Origin: Exiguobacterium profundum
GTDB taxonomy: Bacteria > Pseudomonadota > Alphaproteobacteria > Rhodobacterales > Rhodobacteraceae
Direction of reading: 5' to 3'
Length of the DNA stretch: 6,101 nt
NCBI GenBank assembly: GCA_013693875.1
Contig: CP059262.1
Span: 2,479,760 to 2,485,860, forward strand
Positions 1 to 6,101 of this stretch are shown here, in pieces. The notes beneath the pieces were generated by a model that was not told the origin of the DNA, searched no databases, and saw only the letters and a list, made by a program, of their open reading frames with translations. The position numbers and the translations under genes were made by a program. The first letter of the stretch is position 1. Each line of letters begins with the position of its first letter.

Positions 1-31
1 GGGTGGCAATCAGCGTGCCGGGGGTGAAGCA
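1..31 (-). other. Start of a Hint_2-type domain in the downstream RTX gene (cut by window edge)
   Basis: The minus strand reads VVP followed by [10 protein letters not shown] in the repaired frame. The Cys codon is at 29-31 and is the expected N-terminal nucleophile of a Hint fold. The DNA here carries intact ccctgc and acccccggc runs. It therefore serves as an internal reference for the damaged equivalent in the upstream paralogue at 3337-3350. Confidence 0.85.
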
Positions 32-2579
32 GGGCACCACCGTCTCGATGTTGTGGAAATCGAAACCGATGACGGCGCCGTTGGCATCCAGGAACTCGAC
101 ATAGCCGTGTTCCTGGTCGGTGCTGGTGTAGATGACGCGCAGCGGCCCGGCGTTGGACAGGTCCAGCGTGTCAAGGTCGGTGCCGGTTTCGTCGCCCCAG
201 ACGGTATCGCCGAAGGCATCGGTGCGGTCGGTATAGGCAAAGTTGTCGCGGCCGCCACCGCCGTAAAGCAGGTCGGCGCTACCCGCCATACAGCGTGTCG
301 TCCCCGTCACCGCCATAAAGACTGTCGGTGCCAAGCGCCGCCATAGACGGTGTCGGTGCCGGTGCCACCTTCAACCCGGTCGGCGCCGTCGCCGCCGGAC
401 AACCTGTCGTTTCCGGCCCCGCCGTAGAGGCTGTCGTTGCCGGTGCCGCCATCCGCGGTGTCGTTGCCGTCGCCGCCATCGACAAGATCGGCGCCGTCGC
501 CGCCGGTCAGGCTGTCGTTGCCCGCCCCGCCATAGAGGCTGTCGTTGCCGATGCCACCGTCGGCGGTATCGTTGCCATCGCCACCCTCGACCCGGTCGGT
601 GCCATCGCCGCCGGACAGGCTGTCATCCCCGCCCCGCCATAGACGCTGTCATTGCCGGAATCGCCCGAGACCGTGTCGTTGCCGTCGCCCCCAGAACCGT
701 GTCGTTGTCGGCGCCGCCATAGACGATGTCGTCGCTGCCGCGGGCGTCGATGTAGTCGTTGCCCGCTGCGCCATAGAGCACGTTGGTGTAGATGTCGGTG
801 CCGGTAATCCCGGACCCGTCAAAGCCATAGATCGTGTCGTTGAAGGCCGATCCATAGACCCCGTCGATGCCGCCAGACTGTCGCCGGCGGCAAAGCCGCC
901 GCTGACCGCATAGGTGGCCAGATCAATGCGGATGGCAGATGTGGACAGGGAATAGTCCACATAGTCCATGTCCTCGCCGCCATAGAGCAGATCGCCCGAG
1001 GCACCCGAGACCAGGGTATCGTTGTCGTTGCCGCCATACAGCGAGTTGGGGGCGCCGCCATCCAGACGGTCGTTGCCGTCGCCGCCATAGACCTGGTCCT
1101 GTCCGTCGCCTACCAGGACGGTATCATCGCCGATGCCGCCGTCGATGGTGTCGTTGCCGGTGCCGCCGTCGATCAGATCATCGCCGTCGCCGCCGGACAG
1201 CGAGTCGTTGTCGCCGCCGCCGTAGATCGTGTCGTTGCCCAGGCCGCCCTCGACGGTATCGACGCCCAGGCCGCGGTGATCACATCGTTGTCGTCGCCGC
1301 CGAACAGCCGGTCGTTGCCCGACCCGCCGTCCATGGTGTCCTGCCCGGTGCCACCGTACAGCGAATCCACGCCGTCGCCGCCATCCAGGCTGTCGTTGCG
1401 GCGTCGCCGTACAGCGTGTCGTTGTCGGTGCCGCCGATGACCGTGTCGTTGCCGTCGCCGCCAAAGGCGGAATCGGTGCCGGTGCCGCCGTCGATCAGGT
1501 CGTCCTCGGCGCCGCCATACAGCGTGTCGGCGCTGTCGCCGCCGTACAGCGTGTCGATGCCCGCGCCACCGTCGATCAGGTCGTTGGCCGAGCCGCCATC
1601 CAGAAGGTCGCGGCCGTCGCCGCCATAGATCGTGTCGGCGTCGGTGCCGCCATAGACGCTGTCGTCGCCCGCGCCCCAGAGCGTATCGTTGCCGTAGCCG
1701 CCGGTCAGGATGTCGTTGCCATCGCCGCCGGTCAGCGAATCCGTGCCGGTGCCGCCGTCCAGCGTGTCGGCGCTTACGCCGCCGAACAGGGTGTCGTTGC
1801 CGTCGTCGCCCAGAAGGCTGTCGTCGCCGTCGTCGCCGGACAGCGTGTCATTCTCGCCGCCGCCATAGAGCGTGTCGTTGTAAGCCCCGCCGCCGAGGGA
1901 ATCCGTGCCTGTGCCGCCGTCCAGGTAATCGGAGCCGTCGCCGCCGAACAGCGTGTCGGCGGAATCGCCGCCGAACAGCCGGTCGGTGCCAAGCCCGCCG
2001 TCCAGGCTGTCCGAGCCGCTGTTGCCGATCAGGCTGTCGTCGCCATCACCGCCCGCCAGCGTGTCGTTGTTGTTGCCGCCGTCCAGCGTGTCGTTGCCGA
2101 TGCCACCGATGAGGCTGTCGTTGCCGTCGTCGCCAAGCAGGCTGTCGTTGCCGTCGCCGCCCGAGAGGGTGTCATTGTCATCGCCGCCCGCCAGGGTGTC
2201 GTTGGCGGCGCCCCCGTCCAGGAGGTCGGAGCCCGATCCGCCAATCAGGCTGTCAGCATCATCCCCGCCATAAAGGCTGTCATTGCCCGTCCCGCCGTCC
2301 AGCGTATCCAGCCCGGTGCCGCCGGACAGGCTGTCGTTGCCAGAGTCGCCGTAAAGCCGGTCGTTGCGGCGTCGCCGTTCAGCGTGTCGCTGTCGTTGCC
2401 GCCATAGACGGTATCGGCGCCGTCGCCACGTTGACGCTGTCGTCGTCGGACCCGGCATAGACCGCGTCGTTGCCGCCATAGGCGTTGATCGTGTCGTCGC
2501 CATTGCCACCATAGAAGGTGTCATTGCCCGACGACCCGTTAAGGGTGTTGTTGGACCCGTTGCCCGAATAGGTCGGCAT
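1..2579 (-). CDS. RTX calcium-binding repeat protein with C-terminal Hint domain (partial, frame-disrupted)
   Basis: Likely a secreted or surface calcium-binding protein exported by a type I system. The ATG at 2579 opens [15 protein letters not shown] and runs straight into GGxGxDxUx nonapeptides, with no signal peptide. AAGGG lies about 10 bases upstream of the ATG. After repair at least 861 residues are visible: RTX repeats at about 6-765, interrupted near 540-580 by a beta-roll spacer ([15 protein letters not shown] ... [17 protein letters not shown]); then a non-repeat linker (about 790-851) ending HNIETVVP; then [10 protein letters not shown], the first residues of a Hint_2-type domain, with Cys at residue 852 (codon 29-31). 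The 3' end lies beyond the window. The reading frame breaks nine times. A base is missing near 2426, 2365, 1399, 1271, 870, 688-692 and 627-630, and one is extra near 334 and 282-284. Each repair restores the repeat register, so one gene is intended. It lies downstream of a paralogue on the same strand. Whether the gene is intact in the organism is unknown. Confidence 0.92.
290..2560 (-). repeat. RTX nonapeptide (27-bp) repeat array of the downstream RTX-Hint gene
   Basis: The minus strand encodes some 75-80 consecutive nonapeptides of the form (N/D/A/T)D(T/S)(L/I/V)xGG(D/T/A)G, seen on the plus strand as a 27-bp cycle around gtcgttgccg(t/g)cgccgcc. In the RTX family such repeats fold into a parallel beta-roll that binds Ca2+ between turns. 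A coarser rhythm overlies this: LDGGTG-type repeats recur every three to six units. One unit is a residue short (NDTLWGAG followed by DDSVYGG, near 1670), an in-frame 3-bp loss that the fold should tolerate. The array is interrupted around 840-970 by the spacer described for the gene. Confidence 0.93.
394..660 (-). repeat. 108-bp higher-order tandem repeat (four nonapeptides per unit)
   Basis: On the plus strand gccgga/gccggt begins units at 394, 502 and 610, exactly 108 bp apart. The units at 394-501 and 502-609 match closely, and a third is partial. On the minus strand each unit encodes four nonapeptides, with the series NDSLx[31 protein letters not shown]. The spacing and similarity point to recent segmental duplication within the RTX array. 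A missing base in the cccc run at 627-630 falls inside the partial unit. Confidence 0.85.
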
Positions 2580-2770
2580 CTGCTGCTTCTGACCCTTGCC
2601 TGATGGTGGCAGCAGGACAGCGGAAATGCGGCGAATTCGTGGCGAAGGCGGCGCGGGGCGCCCGATTTTCCAACGATTCTGGCGTGTTGGGCGGAGGGCG
2701 TGGCGGCAGGGCCACAACCGGAATGCAACGGGGGCCTTGCGGCCCCCGTGACATGGTTCTGGTTCAGGCC
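2580..2770. other. Intergenic gap between the two RTX-Hint genes
   Basis: This 191-bp stretch separates the stop of the upstream RTX-Hint gene from the ATG of the downstream one. It holds the hairpin at 2728-2749 and a weak ribosome-binding element (AAGGG on the minus strand, about 10 bases before the ATG at 2579). I see no convincing -35/-10 pair. TTGGAAAATC on the minus strand, around 2660-2670, is the only AT-richer patch. The short open frames crossing it look like chance frames. Confidence 0.6.
2728..2749 (-). terminator. Strong hairpin terminator behind the upstream RTX-Hint gene
   Basis: ACGGGGGCC and GGCCCCCGT form a perfect 9-bp stem closed by a 4-base loop (TTGC on plus, GCAA on minus). 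The hairpin lies 21 bp past the TGA at 2771-2773. On the minus strand it reads ACGGGGGCCGCAAGGCCCCCGT and is followed by TGCATT, so a proper U-tract is missing. GC-rich stems with GCAA loops and short, poor U-tracts are common at gene ends in Rhodobacteraceae. It probably ends transcription of the first gene or attenuates read-through into the second. Confidence 0.75.
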
Positions 2771-4726
2771 TCAGCGCACCAGAAGGCGCGCTTCGTGGCG
2801 CTTCAGCGTGCGGCGGGCAGCGACATAGTCCTGCAACCCGCCTTCGGTCGCCAGCTCCGGGAAGAGCTCCACGATTTCCGACCGCTGCGCATTGCCGATG
2901 CCCTTCAGCGAATAGTCGCCGGGCTGGAAGCTTTCGGTCCAGGCGCCGTCGGCCAGCACGATCTGGTGCTCGTCGAACATGAAGTGGATGTAGGACACAC
3001 CCGGTCCACCTGATGGATGGCATTGCCCGACACCAGATGCTTGGCCGCGACCAGCACTTCGTGCTCGTCAAAGTACAGCTGGGTGCGGTCGCTGGCCACC
3101 AGCATGCGGTGGTTGGGCGAAACCAGCATGTCGCGTTCCGGCAGGCCGTTGCCCAGGCTGCCCTGCTTGATCAGCACCGGCTTCAGATGCGGCACGGCCA
3201 GCAGGTTGGTCCAGGACAGGTCCTTCTGGCCGACCCAGCGGATTTCCTGGATACCGTTGTCGCGGGTGATGACCTTGTCGCCGGGCTTCAGGCTTTCCAC
3301 CGGGACTTCGCCACGCGGCGTCGCGATCAGCGAGCCGGGGTGAAGCAGGGATGCAATGTTCGATTTCGGTGAAGCTGACCCGACCGACCTCGACGCCGGA
3401 GGAATTCCGGATCACCGCAATGCCGCTGGTCGAGTCGCCATCGGGATCGACGGTGACATTCGTAAACTGCACCGAGCCACCCGGCGGAATCAGCCCGGTC
3501 AGGTCAAGCGTGTCGGCGTCGTTGCCTCCGGTTCCACCGTCCACGGTATCGCCGAAGCCCGCATAGAACAGATCGGCATCGTCGCCCCCAGAAGGGTGTC
3601 GATGCCATGCCCACCGATGATCGTGTCCTCACCGGCACCGCCATCGACCAGGTCGTTGTCGATGCCCCCATCCAGAAGATCGTTGCCAGTGCCGCCATAG
3701 ATCCGATCAGCGTCATCCATGCCGTAGATGGTGTCGTTGCCCGCACCGCCATCGATCATGTCGCGACCGTTGTCCGGACGCAGGTCGCTACATCGTCGGG
3801 GATGTTCACGGCATCCGGTACGCCGGGGCCATAGCCGCCATAGACCAGGTCGTCGCCGTCGCCGCAAACGATGGAATCGAGCCTTCGGCACCGATGATGA
3901 TGTCGTTCTTAGGCGTCGCCCGTGATCGTGTCGTCGTCGAAGCCGCCGTCGATGGAATCGTTGCCGTCGCCGTAAACGATCAGGTCGTTGTCATCGCCCG
4001 TCCGGATGGTGTCGTTTTGGCGCCGCCCAGAACCGTGTCACGGTCGTTGTAGGGATCGGTGTCGGCCGCATAGAGGCCCGGATAACCGCGGTCGGGCAGC
4101 GGCACGCCGTCCGGGCCGCAATGGTTGTCCACGGCGCCGCCCGAGGTGTCGATCAGGTCGTCGCCTGCGCCGCCTTCAACACTGTCACGGCCGTTGCCGC
4201 CGGTGATGGTGTCGTTGCTGGTGCCGCCATAGATGGTATCGTTGCCGTCGCCGCCATCCAGCTTGTCCGAGCCGTCCTCGGGGATCGGGCCCAGATCGCC
4301 GCCATAGATGACATCGTTGTTTACGCCGCCATAGACGGTGTCGTTCTTAAGCGCCGCCCTTCAGCAGGTCAGCCCCTCGCCGCCATAGATCAGGTCGTTG
4401 CCCTCGCGGCCCCAGACCGTGTCGTTGCCGCATTCGCCATAGACGGTATCGTTGCCGACGCCGCCATCGACATAGTCGTTGCCATTGCCAGCATAGACCT
4501 TGTCGGCGCCCTCGCCCGCAATCACCGTGTCATTGCCGTCACCGGCATAGATCAGGTCGTCGTTCGGCGCGGCGCCGGGCAGGATCGCGTCATAGGAATC
4601 TGGCCTGTCCCCGTCCCCGCTGACGAAGCTGGTGTTCATCAAGTCGCTGCCGGACGTGCCGGTGACAATGCCGTCGCGCGTGGTGCTGCCACCGCAACCG
4701 CCGCCCGTCTTGTAAGTGCTGCTCAT
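2771..4726 (-). CDS. RTX calcium-binding repeat protein with complete C-terminal Hint domain (frame-disrupted)
   Basis: Probable type I secreted, Ca2+-binding protein with an autoprocessing-type Hint module. I chose the ATG at 4726 (MSSTYKTGGGCGG); an in-frame TTG six codons upstream is less likely. Ribosome-binding signal is weak. After repair the product is 653 residues: a short N-terminal lead, RTX repeats from about 48 to 430 with a Cys-containing spacer near 195-232, a linker ending SFTEIEHCIP, and a Hint_2-type domain from Cys462. That domain shows CFTPGSLIATPRGEVPVE, GDKVITRDNGIQEIRWVG, LVSPNHRML (His541, block-B-like) and YIHFMFDEHQIVLADG. A tail with LKGIGNAQRSEIVELFPEL ends at TGA 2771-2773. 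Ten indels break the frame. A base is missing near 4373-4376, 4015-4018, 3878, 3790, 3585-3589, 3348-3350, 3337-3340 and 3000-3002, and one is extra near 4349 and 3911. All repairs agree with the repeat register or with the paralogue. Confidence 0.94.
2840..3347 (-). other. Hint_2-type (Hedgehog/intein-like) domain and C-terminal tail of the upstream RTX gene
   Basis: The Cys codon at 3345-3347 starts CFTPGSLIAT, and the histidine of SPNHRML is at 3109-3111. These correspond to the N-terminal nucleophile and the block B TxxH-type histidine of Hint folds. The domain does not end in an obvious intein HN-Cys/Ser/Thr splice junction, and the protein continues with DGAWTESFQPGDYSLKG and a charged tail. 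Cleavage rather than splicing is therefore the likelier activity, which is inference. The stretch 3003-3336 is a clean open frame bounded by single-base losses at both ends. Confidence 0.88.
3490..4590 (-). repeat. RTX nonapeptide repeat region of the upstream RTX-Hint gene
   Basis: The minus strand shows GGxGxD units such as YAGDGNDTV, YAGNGNDYV, DGGVGNDTV, DGGAGNDTI and YGGTGNDLL. They are less uniform than in the downstream paralogue, with longer spacers: DLGPIPEDGSDKLDG, a Cys-bearing loop near 4033-4150, and YGPGVPDAVNIPDDV. The irregularity suggests an older, more diverged array than the near-perfect one downstream. Confidence 0.9.
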
Positions 4727-5049
4727 CTTGCGACCAATATCCAAACCGACCCGACACCAGACACGGACGAATGACCGTGCCCCGCTCCTCGCGACCGCCC
4801 TGCGCGGCCGCGTGTCTGCCTGTTGCGACCCGAAGGGGCCATCGGTTCCAGGGGCATGGCCCGTCTGGCGACCCTCTGCGAAAAACCAGTCAGCCCGGCC
4901 GAATCGCCGGTTTCAGGTCTTCGGTGGAGAGGTCGTCCCTCGGCAGCCCACATGTCACCGCTGACGCGCCTTTCGGCACATCGCTGGTGCTTCCCGCCCC
5001 CACGGGTCCACACCACGCCAGCAGACGCACTCTGATACAGCGAAAACAT

Positions 5050-5070
5050 GGTTTCAGAAAGCTGAAAACC
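5050..5070. repeat. Short inverted repeat in the AT-richer part of the gap
   Basis: GGTTTCAG (5050-5057) faces CTGAAAACC (5062-5070) across AAAG, pairing eight bases with one bulged A. It could be an operator or a leader hairpin for the RTX-Hint gene. Nothing in the sequence identifies a binding protein. Confidence 0.4.
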
Positions 5071-5120
5071 CGTGATCTCCAACTAGTTACCACGTTGGCC
5101 TTTCACCTCGTCACAGCCTT

Positions 5121-5149
5121 AAGTTGATCGTTGTCGCATGTCTGTTCAA
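5121..5149 (-). promoter_or_regulatory. Weak candidate promoter upstream of the RTX-Hint gene
   Basis: On the minus strand TTGAAC (5144-5149) is followed after 17 bases by CAACTT (5121-5126). The -35 element is fair and the -10 element poor. The position, about 395 bp before the ATG at 4726, would imply a long untranslated leader. It is listed only because no better pair was found nearer the gene. Confidence 0.2.
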
Positions 5150-5368
5150 CAATCCCTGACCGGCCAGGTGGAAGACCGCGACCCAAACGCTTGTCGAATC
5201 TGGATAATCATTGATCGTGCCGAATTTGGCGTTTCTGGAACGCGCACAATCCGGGCGCGACATGGTCTCGCCACATTTGCCGCGGCAGTGCCCGATTTCT
5301 GCCAGACTTGGTTAAGCTGCGTTGCCGGACCTTCGCCAATGCACGGATTTGCCGGAAAATGACGCTAA

Positions 5369-5429
5369 GGCAAGAACACTGGTGGCGGCGAATCGCCGAA
5401 TCGCCGCAGCGCGGCGCCATCTTCTTGCC
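5369..5429 (-). terminator. Compound stem-loop downstream of tRNA-Leu
   Basis: GGCAAGAA (5369-5376) pairs with TTCTTGCC (5422-5429). The enclosed loop carries its own GC hairpin, CGCCGC (5402-5407) with GCGGCG (5411-5416) across AGC, and a repeated gaatcgcc element (5388-5404). On the minus strand the structure begins about 13 bases after the tRNA CCA and is followed by TTAGCGTCATTTTCC, which has only a short T run. It is placed correctly to end tRNA transcription or to guide 3' trimming. Confidence 0.5.
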
Positions 5430-5442
5430 AAGGTTCAGAGGG

Positions 5443-5526
5443 TGGTGCCCGAGGCGAGACTCGAACTCGCATACCTTGCGGCGACGGATTTTGAATCCGC
5501 TGCGTCTACCATTCCGCCACTCGGGC
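5443..5526 (-). tRNA. tRNA-Leu (anticodon CAA)
   Basis: It reads UUG codons. The minus strand folds as a cloverleaf. Acceptor GCCCGAG pairs with CTCGGGC. The D arm GGCGGAATGGTAGACGC is typical of class II tRNAs. The anticodon stem GCGGA/TCCGT encloses loop TTCAAAA, with anticodon CAA at 5491-5493. The long variable arm CGCCGCAAGGTATG is as expected for Leu. T stem GCGAG/CTCGC encloses TTCGAGT. The 3' ACCA is encoded (TGG at 5443-5445 on plus). At 84 nt with CCA it is at the short end for tRNA-Leu. No mispairs stand out apart from one G-U at the top of the anticodon stem, so the gene looks functional. tRNA-Leu genes are frequent integration sites, but I found no repeated 3' fragment of this tRNA elsewhere in the window. 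Confidence 0.97.
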
Positions 5527-5534
5527 CCAGGCGC

Positions 5535-5563
5535 AGTTAGCCTGTCCACATGGGGATGGTCAA
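5535..5563 (-). promoter_or_regulatory. Promoter of tRNA-Leu
   Basis: On the minus strand TTGACC (5558-5563) and CTAACT (5535-5540) are separated by exactly 17 bases. The -10 lies 8 bases before the mature 5' end at 5526. The arrangement resembles the alphaproteobacterial stable-RNA pattern TTGACC-N17-CTATAT. The -35 sits only 4 bases beyond the peptidase stop codon, so the 41-bp intergenic space is essentially all promoter. The -10 match is partial. Confidence 0.6.
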
Positions 5564-5567
5564 CCGC

Positions 5568-6101
5568 TCAGAGTTGGCCCGAGAAGGTGTCGCAGGCGTC
5601 GATCTGCCCGGACTTGAGCCCGCGCATGAACCATTCGGCCCGCTGCGCCGAGGTGCCGTGGGTAAAGCTGTCGGGCATCGGTCGGTTGCGCTGCAACGTG
5701 TCGTCGCCGATCTGGCGGGCGGCGTTCATCGCCTCGTCCACGTCGCCGCGGTCGATCGAGCCGAAGGTCTCAGATGCCTTGCGGGCCCAGATGCTTACCA
5801 GGCAGTCGGCCTGCAGCTCGACCATGACCGAAACGGCGTTGCTGTCGGCCGCGCTCATGCGCTGGCGCAGCCGCGTGGTTTCACCCAGGATGCCCAGCAG
5901 GTTCTGCACATGGTGGCCGACCTCGTGCGCCACGACATAGGCTTGTGCGAAATCGCCGTTAACGCCCAGCTGGCGGTCCATCAGCACGAAGAAATCGGTG
6001 TCGAGATAGACCTTGCGGTCCACCGGGCAGTAGAACGGCCCCGTGGACATGTCGGCGCCGCCGCAGGCCGAGGCGGTGGCGCCCTTGAACAGCACCAGAA
6101 C
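5568..6101 (-). CDS. ypfJ: Neutral zinc metallopeptidase, YpfJ/KPN_02809 family (C-terminal part)
   Basis: Predicted zinc-dependent peptidase of the YpfJ family (putative neutral zinc metallopeptidase, Pfam Zn_peptidase type), whose substrate is not established. The last 177 residues are visible; the family is usually around 280-300 residues, so the N-terminal third, where a membrane anchor normally lies, is outside the window. The visible part starts [15 protein letters not shown] and contains [14 protein letters not shown], the HExxH zinc site HEVGHH (codons 5910-5927) within [18 protein letters not shown], and the downstream glutamate of VELQADC (Glu codon 5827-5829), the likely third ligand. 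It ends with [10 protein letters not shown] and TGA at 5568-5570. The paired cysteines (SACGG/YCP and ADC/DACD) are typical of the family. The frame is intact throughout, unlike the RTX genes. The stop lies 41 bp before the tRNA on the same strand with no terminator between. The gene symbol is by family resemblance only. Confidence 0.92.
   Translation of the reverse strand, partial: VLVLFKGATASACGGADMSTGPFYCPVDRKVYLDTDFFVLMDRQLGVNGDFAQAYVVAHEVGHHVQNLLGILGETTRLRQRMSAADSNAVSVMVELQADCLVSIWARKASETFGSIDRGDVDEAMNAARQIGDDTLQRNRPMPDSFTHGTSAQRAEWFMRGLKSGQIDACDTFSGQL

Larger units (their letters stand above)
4727..5442. other. About 700-bp region without a supported gene
   Basis: Between the tRNA 3' end and the RTX-Hint start I find no reading frame with recognisable motifs or good start signals. 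The longest minus-strand frame (5082 to 4723, TTG start; first internal ATG gives 108 codons) is Arg/Gly-rich and low in protein-like character, although its TGA overlaps the RTX-Hint ATG as ATGA. A plus-strand frame at 5138-5362 (MSVQQSLTGQVED...) has no ribosome-binding site and no family resemblance. The patch at 5037-5150 is AT-richer than its surroundings and is the likeliest promoter region for the RTX-Hint gene. This would leave a leader of some 380 bases. Confidence 0.55.

Noticed and set aside
53..642. Plus-strand open frames with Val/Ala-rich repeated protein (for example [19 protein letters not shown]).
   Set aside because: They are antisense shadows of the 27-bp RTX repeats. The period is a multiple of three, which keeps all six frames open. 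They lack start signals and the minus strand codes well-known RTX motifs.
290..2560. Regular short repeats that might be read as a CRISPR array or a structural satellite.
   Set aside because: The period is 27 bp with no unique spacers, and translation gives Ca2+-binding nonapeptides. It is protein-coding.
3902..4349. TAA codons after GGA and GDA as real stops, or as programmed frameshift or recoding sites.
   Set aside because: RTX coding resumes immediately after each with one base adjusted, and no slippery heptamer or consistent shift direction is seen. An indel artefact is simpler.
4121..4774. Plus-strand 217-codon open frame across the upstream gene's 5' part.
   Set aside because: The same antisense shadow effect (repeated AIDGIVAVAAI, AAIDQVVA). 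It covers the start region of a clear minus-strand RTX gene.
5138..5362. Plus-strand 74-codon frame starting MSVQQSLTGQVED.
   Set aside because: No ribosome-binding site, no recognisable family, and codon use unlike the neighbouring genes.
5308..5940. Plus-strand 210-codon frame across the tRNA and the peptidase.
   Set aside because: It runs antisense through a clear tRNA-Leu and an intact HExxH peptidase. Its RRDSNSHTLRRRILNPLRL segment is just the complement of the tRNA.
1..6101. Insertion sequence or transposase remnants.
   Set aside because: No transposase-like frame, terminal inverted repeats or target duplications found on either strand.

Overview
The window looks like chromosomal DNA of an alphaproteobacterium, most likely Rhodobacterales (Rhodobacteraceae-like). 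The pointers are high GC with strong G/C third-position bias, RTX proteins ending in a Hint_2-type domain (a very common architecture in that group), a tRNA promoter of the alphaproteobacterial TTGACC-N17-CTAnnT style, and a YpfJ-type zinc metallopeptidase. The assignment is inference from style. No rRNA or species marker is present.

Layout: every supported gene lies on the minus strand, so transcription runs from right to left. From the right edge: (1) 5568-6101, the C-terminal 177 residues of a YpfJ/KPN_02809-family neutral zinc metallopeptidase; (2) 5443-5526, tRNA-Leu(CAA) with encoded CCA, with its promoter in the 41-bp gap beside the peptidase stop; (3) 4727-5442, about 700 bp without a convincing gene, holding stem-loops behind the tRNA and presumably the promoter region of the next gene; (4) 2771-4726, an RTX-repeat protein with a C-terminal Hint domain, about 653 residues after frame repair; (5) 2580-2770, a short gap with a strong hairpin terminator; (6) 1-2579, a second, longer RTX-Hint paralogue (at least 861 residues after repair), cut by the window edge ten residues into its Hint domain.

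The two RTX-Hint genes make up three quarters of the window. Both start directly with, or close to, calcium-binding nonapeptide repeats and show no Sec signal peptide, as expected for type I secretion substrates. Both end in CFTPG[ST]LIAT, the start of a Hint (Hedgehog/intein) fold, so an autoprocessing or self-cleaving surface or secreted protein is the likeliest role. No type I transporter genes are in the window.

The most striking property is that both RTX-Hint genes are broken by single-base indels: I place ten in the first and nine in the second. The peptidase fragment and the tRNA are intact. Restoring each base brings back the exact nonapeptide register, and several lesions recur in identical sequence contexts. 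I therefore favour systematic read or consensus error over true gene decay, though sequence alone cannot settle this. I see no convincing new biological system beyond this tandem RTX-Hint pair.
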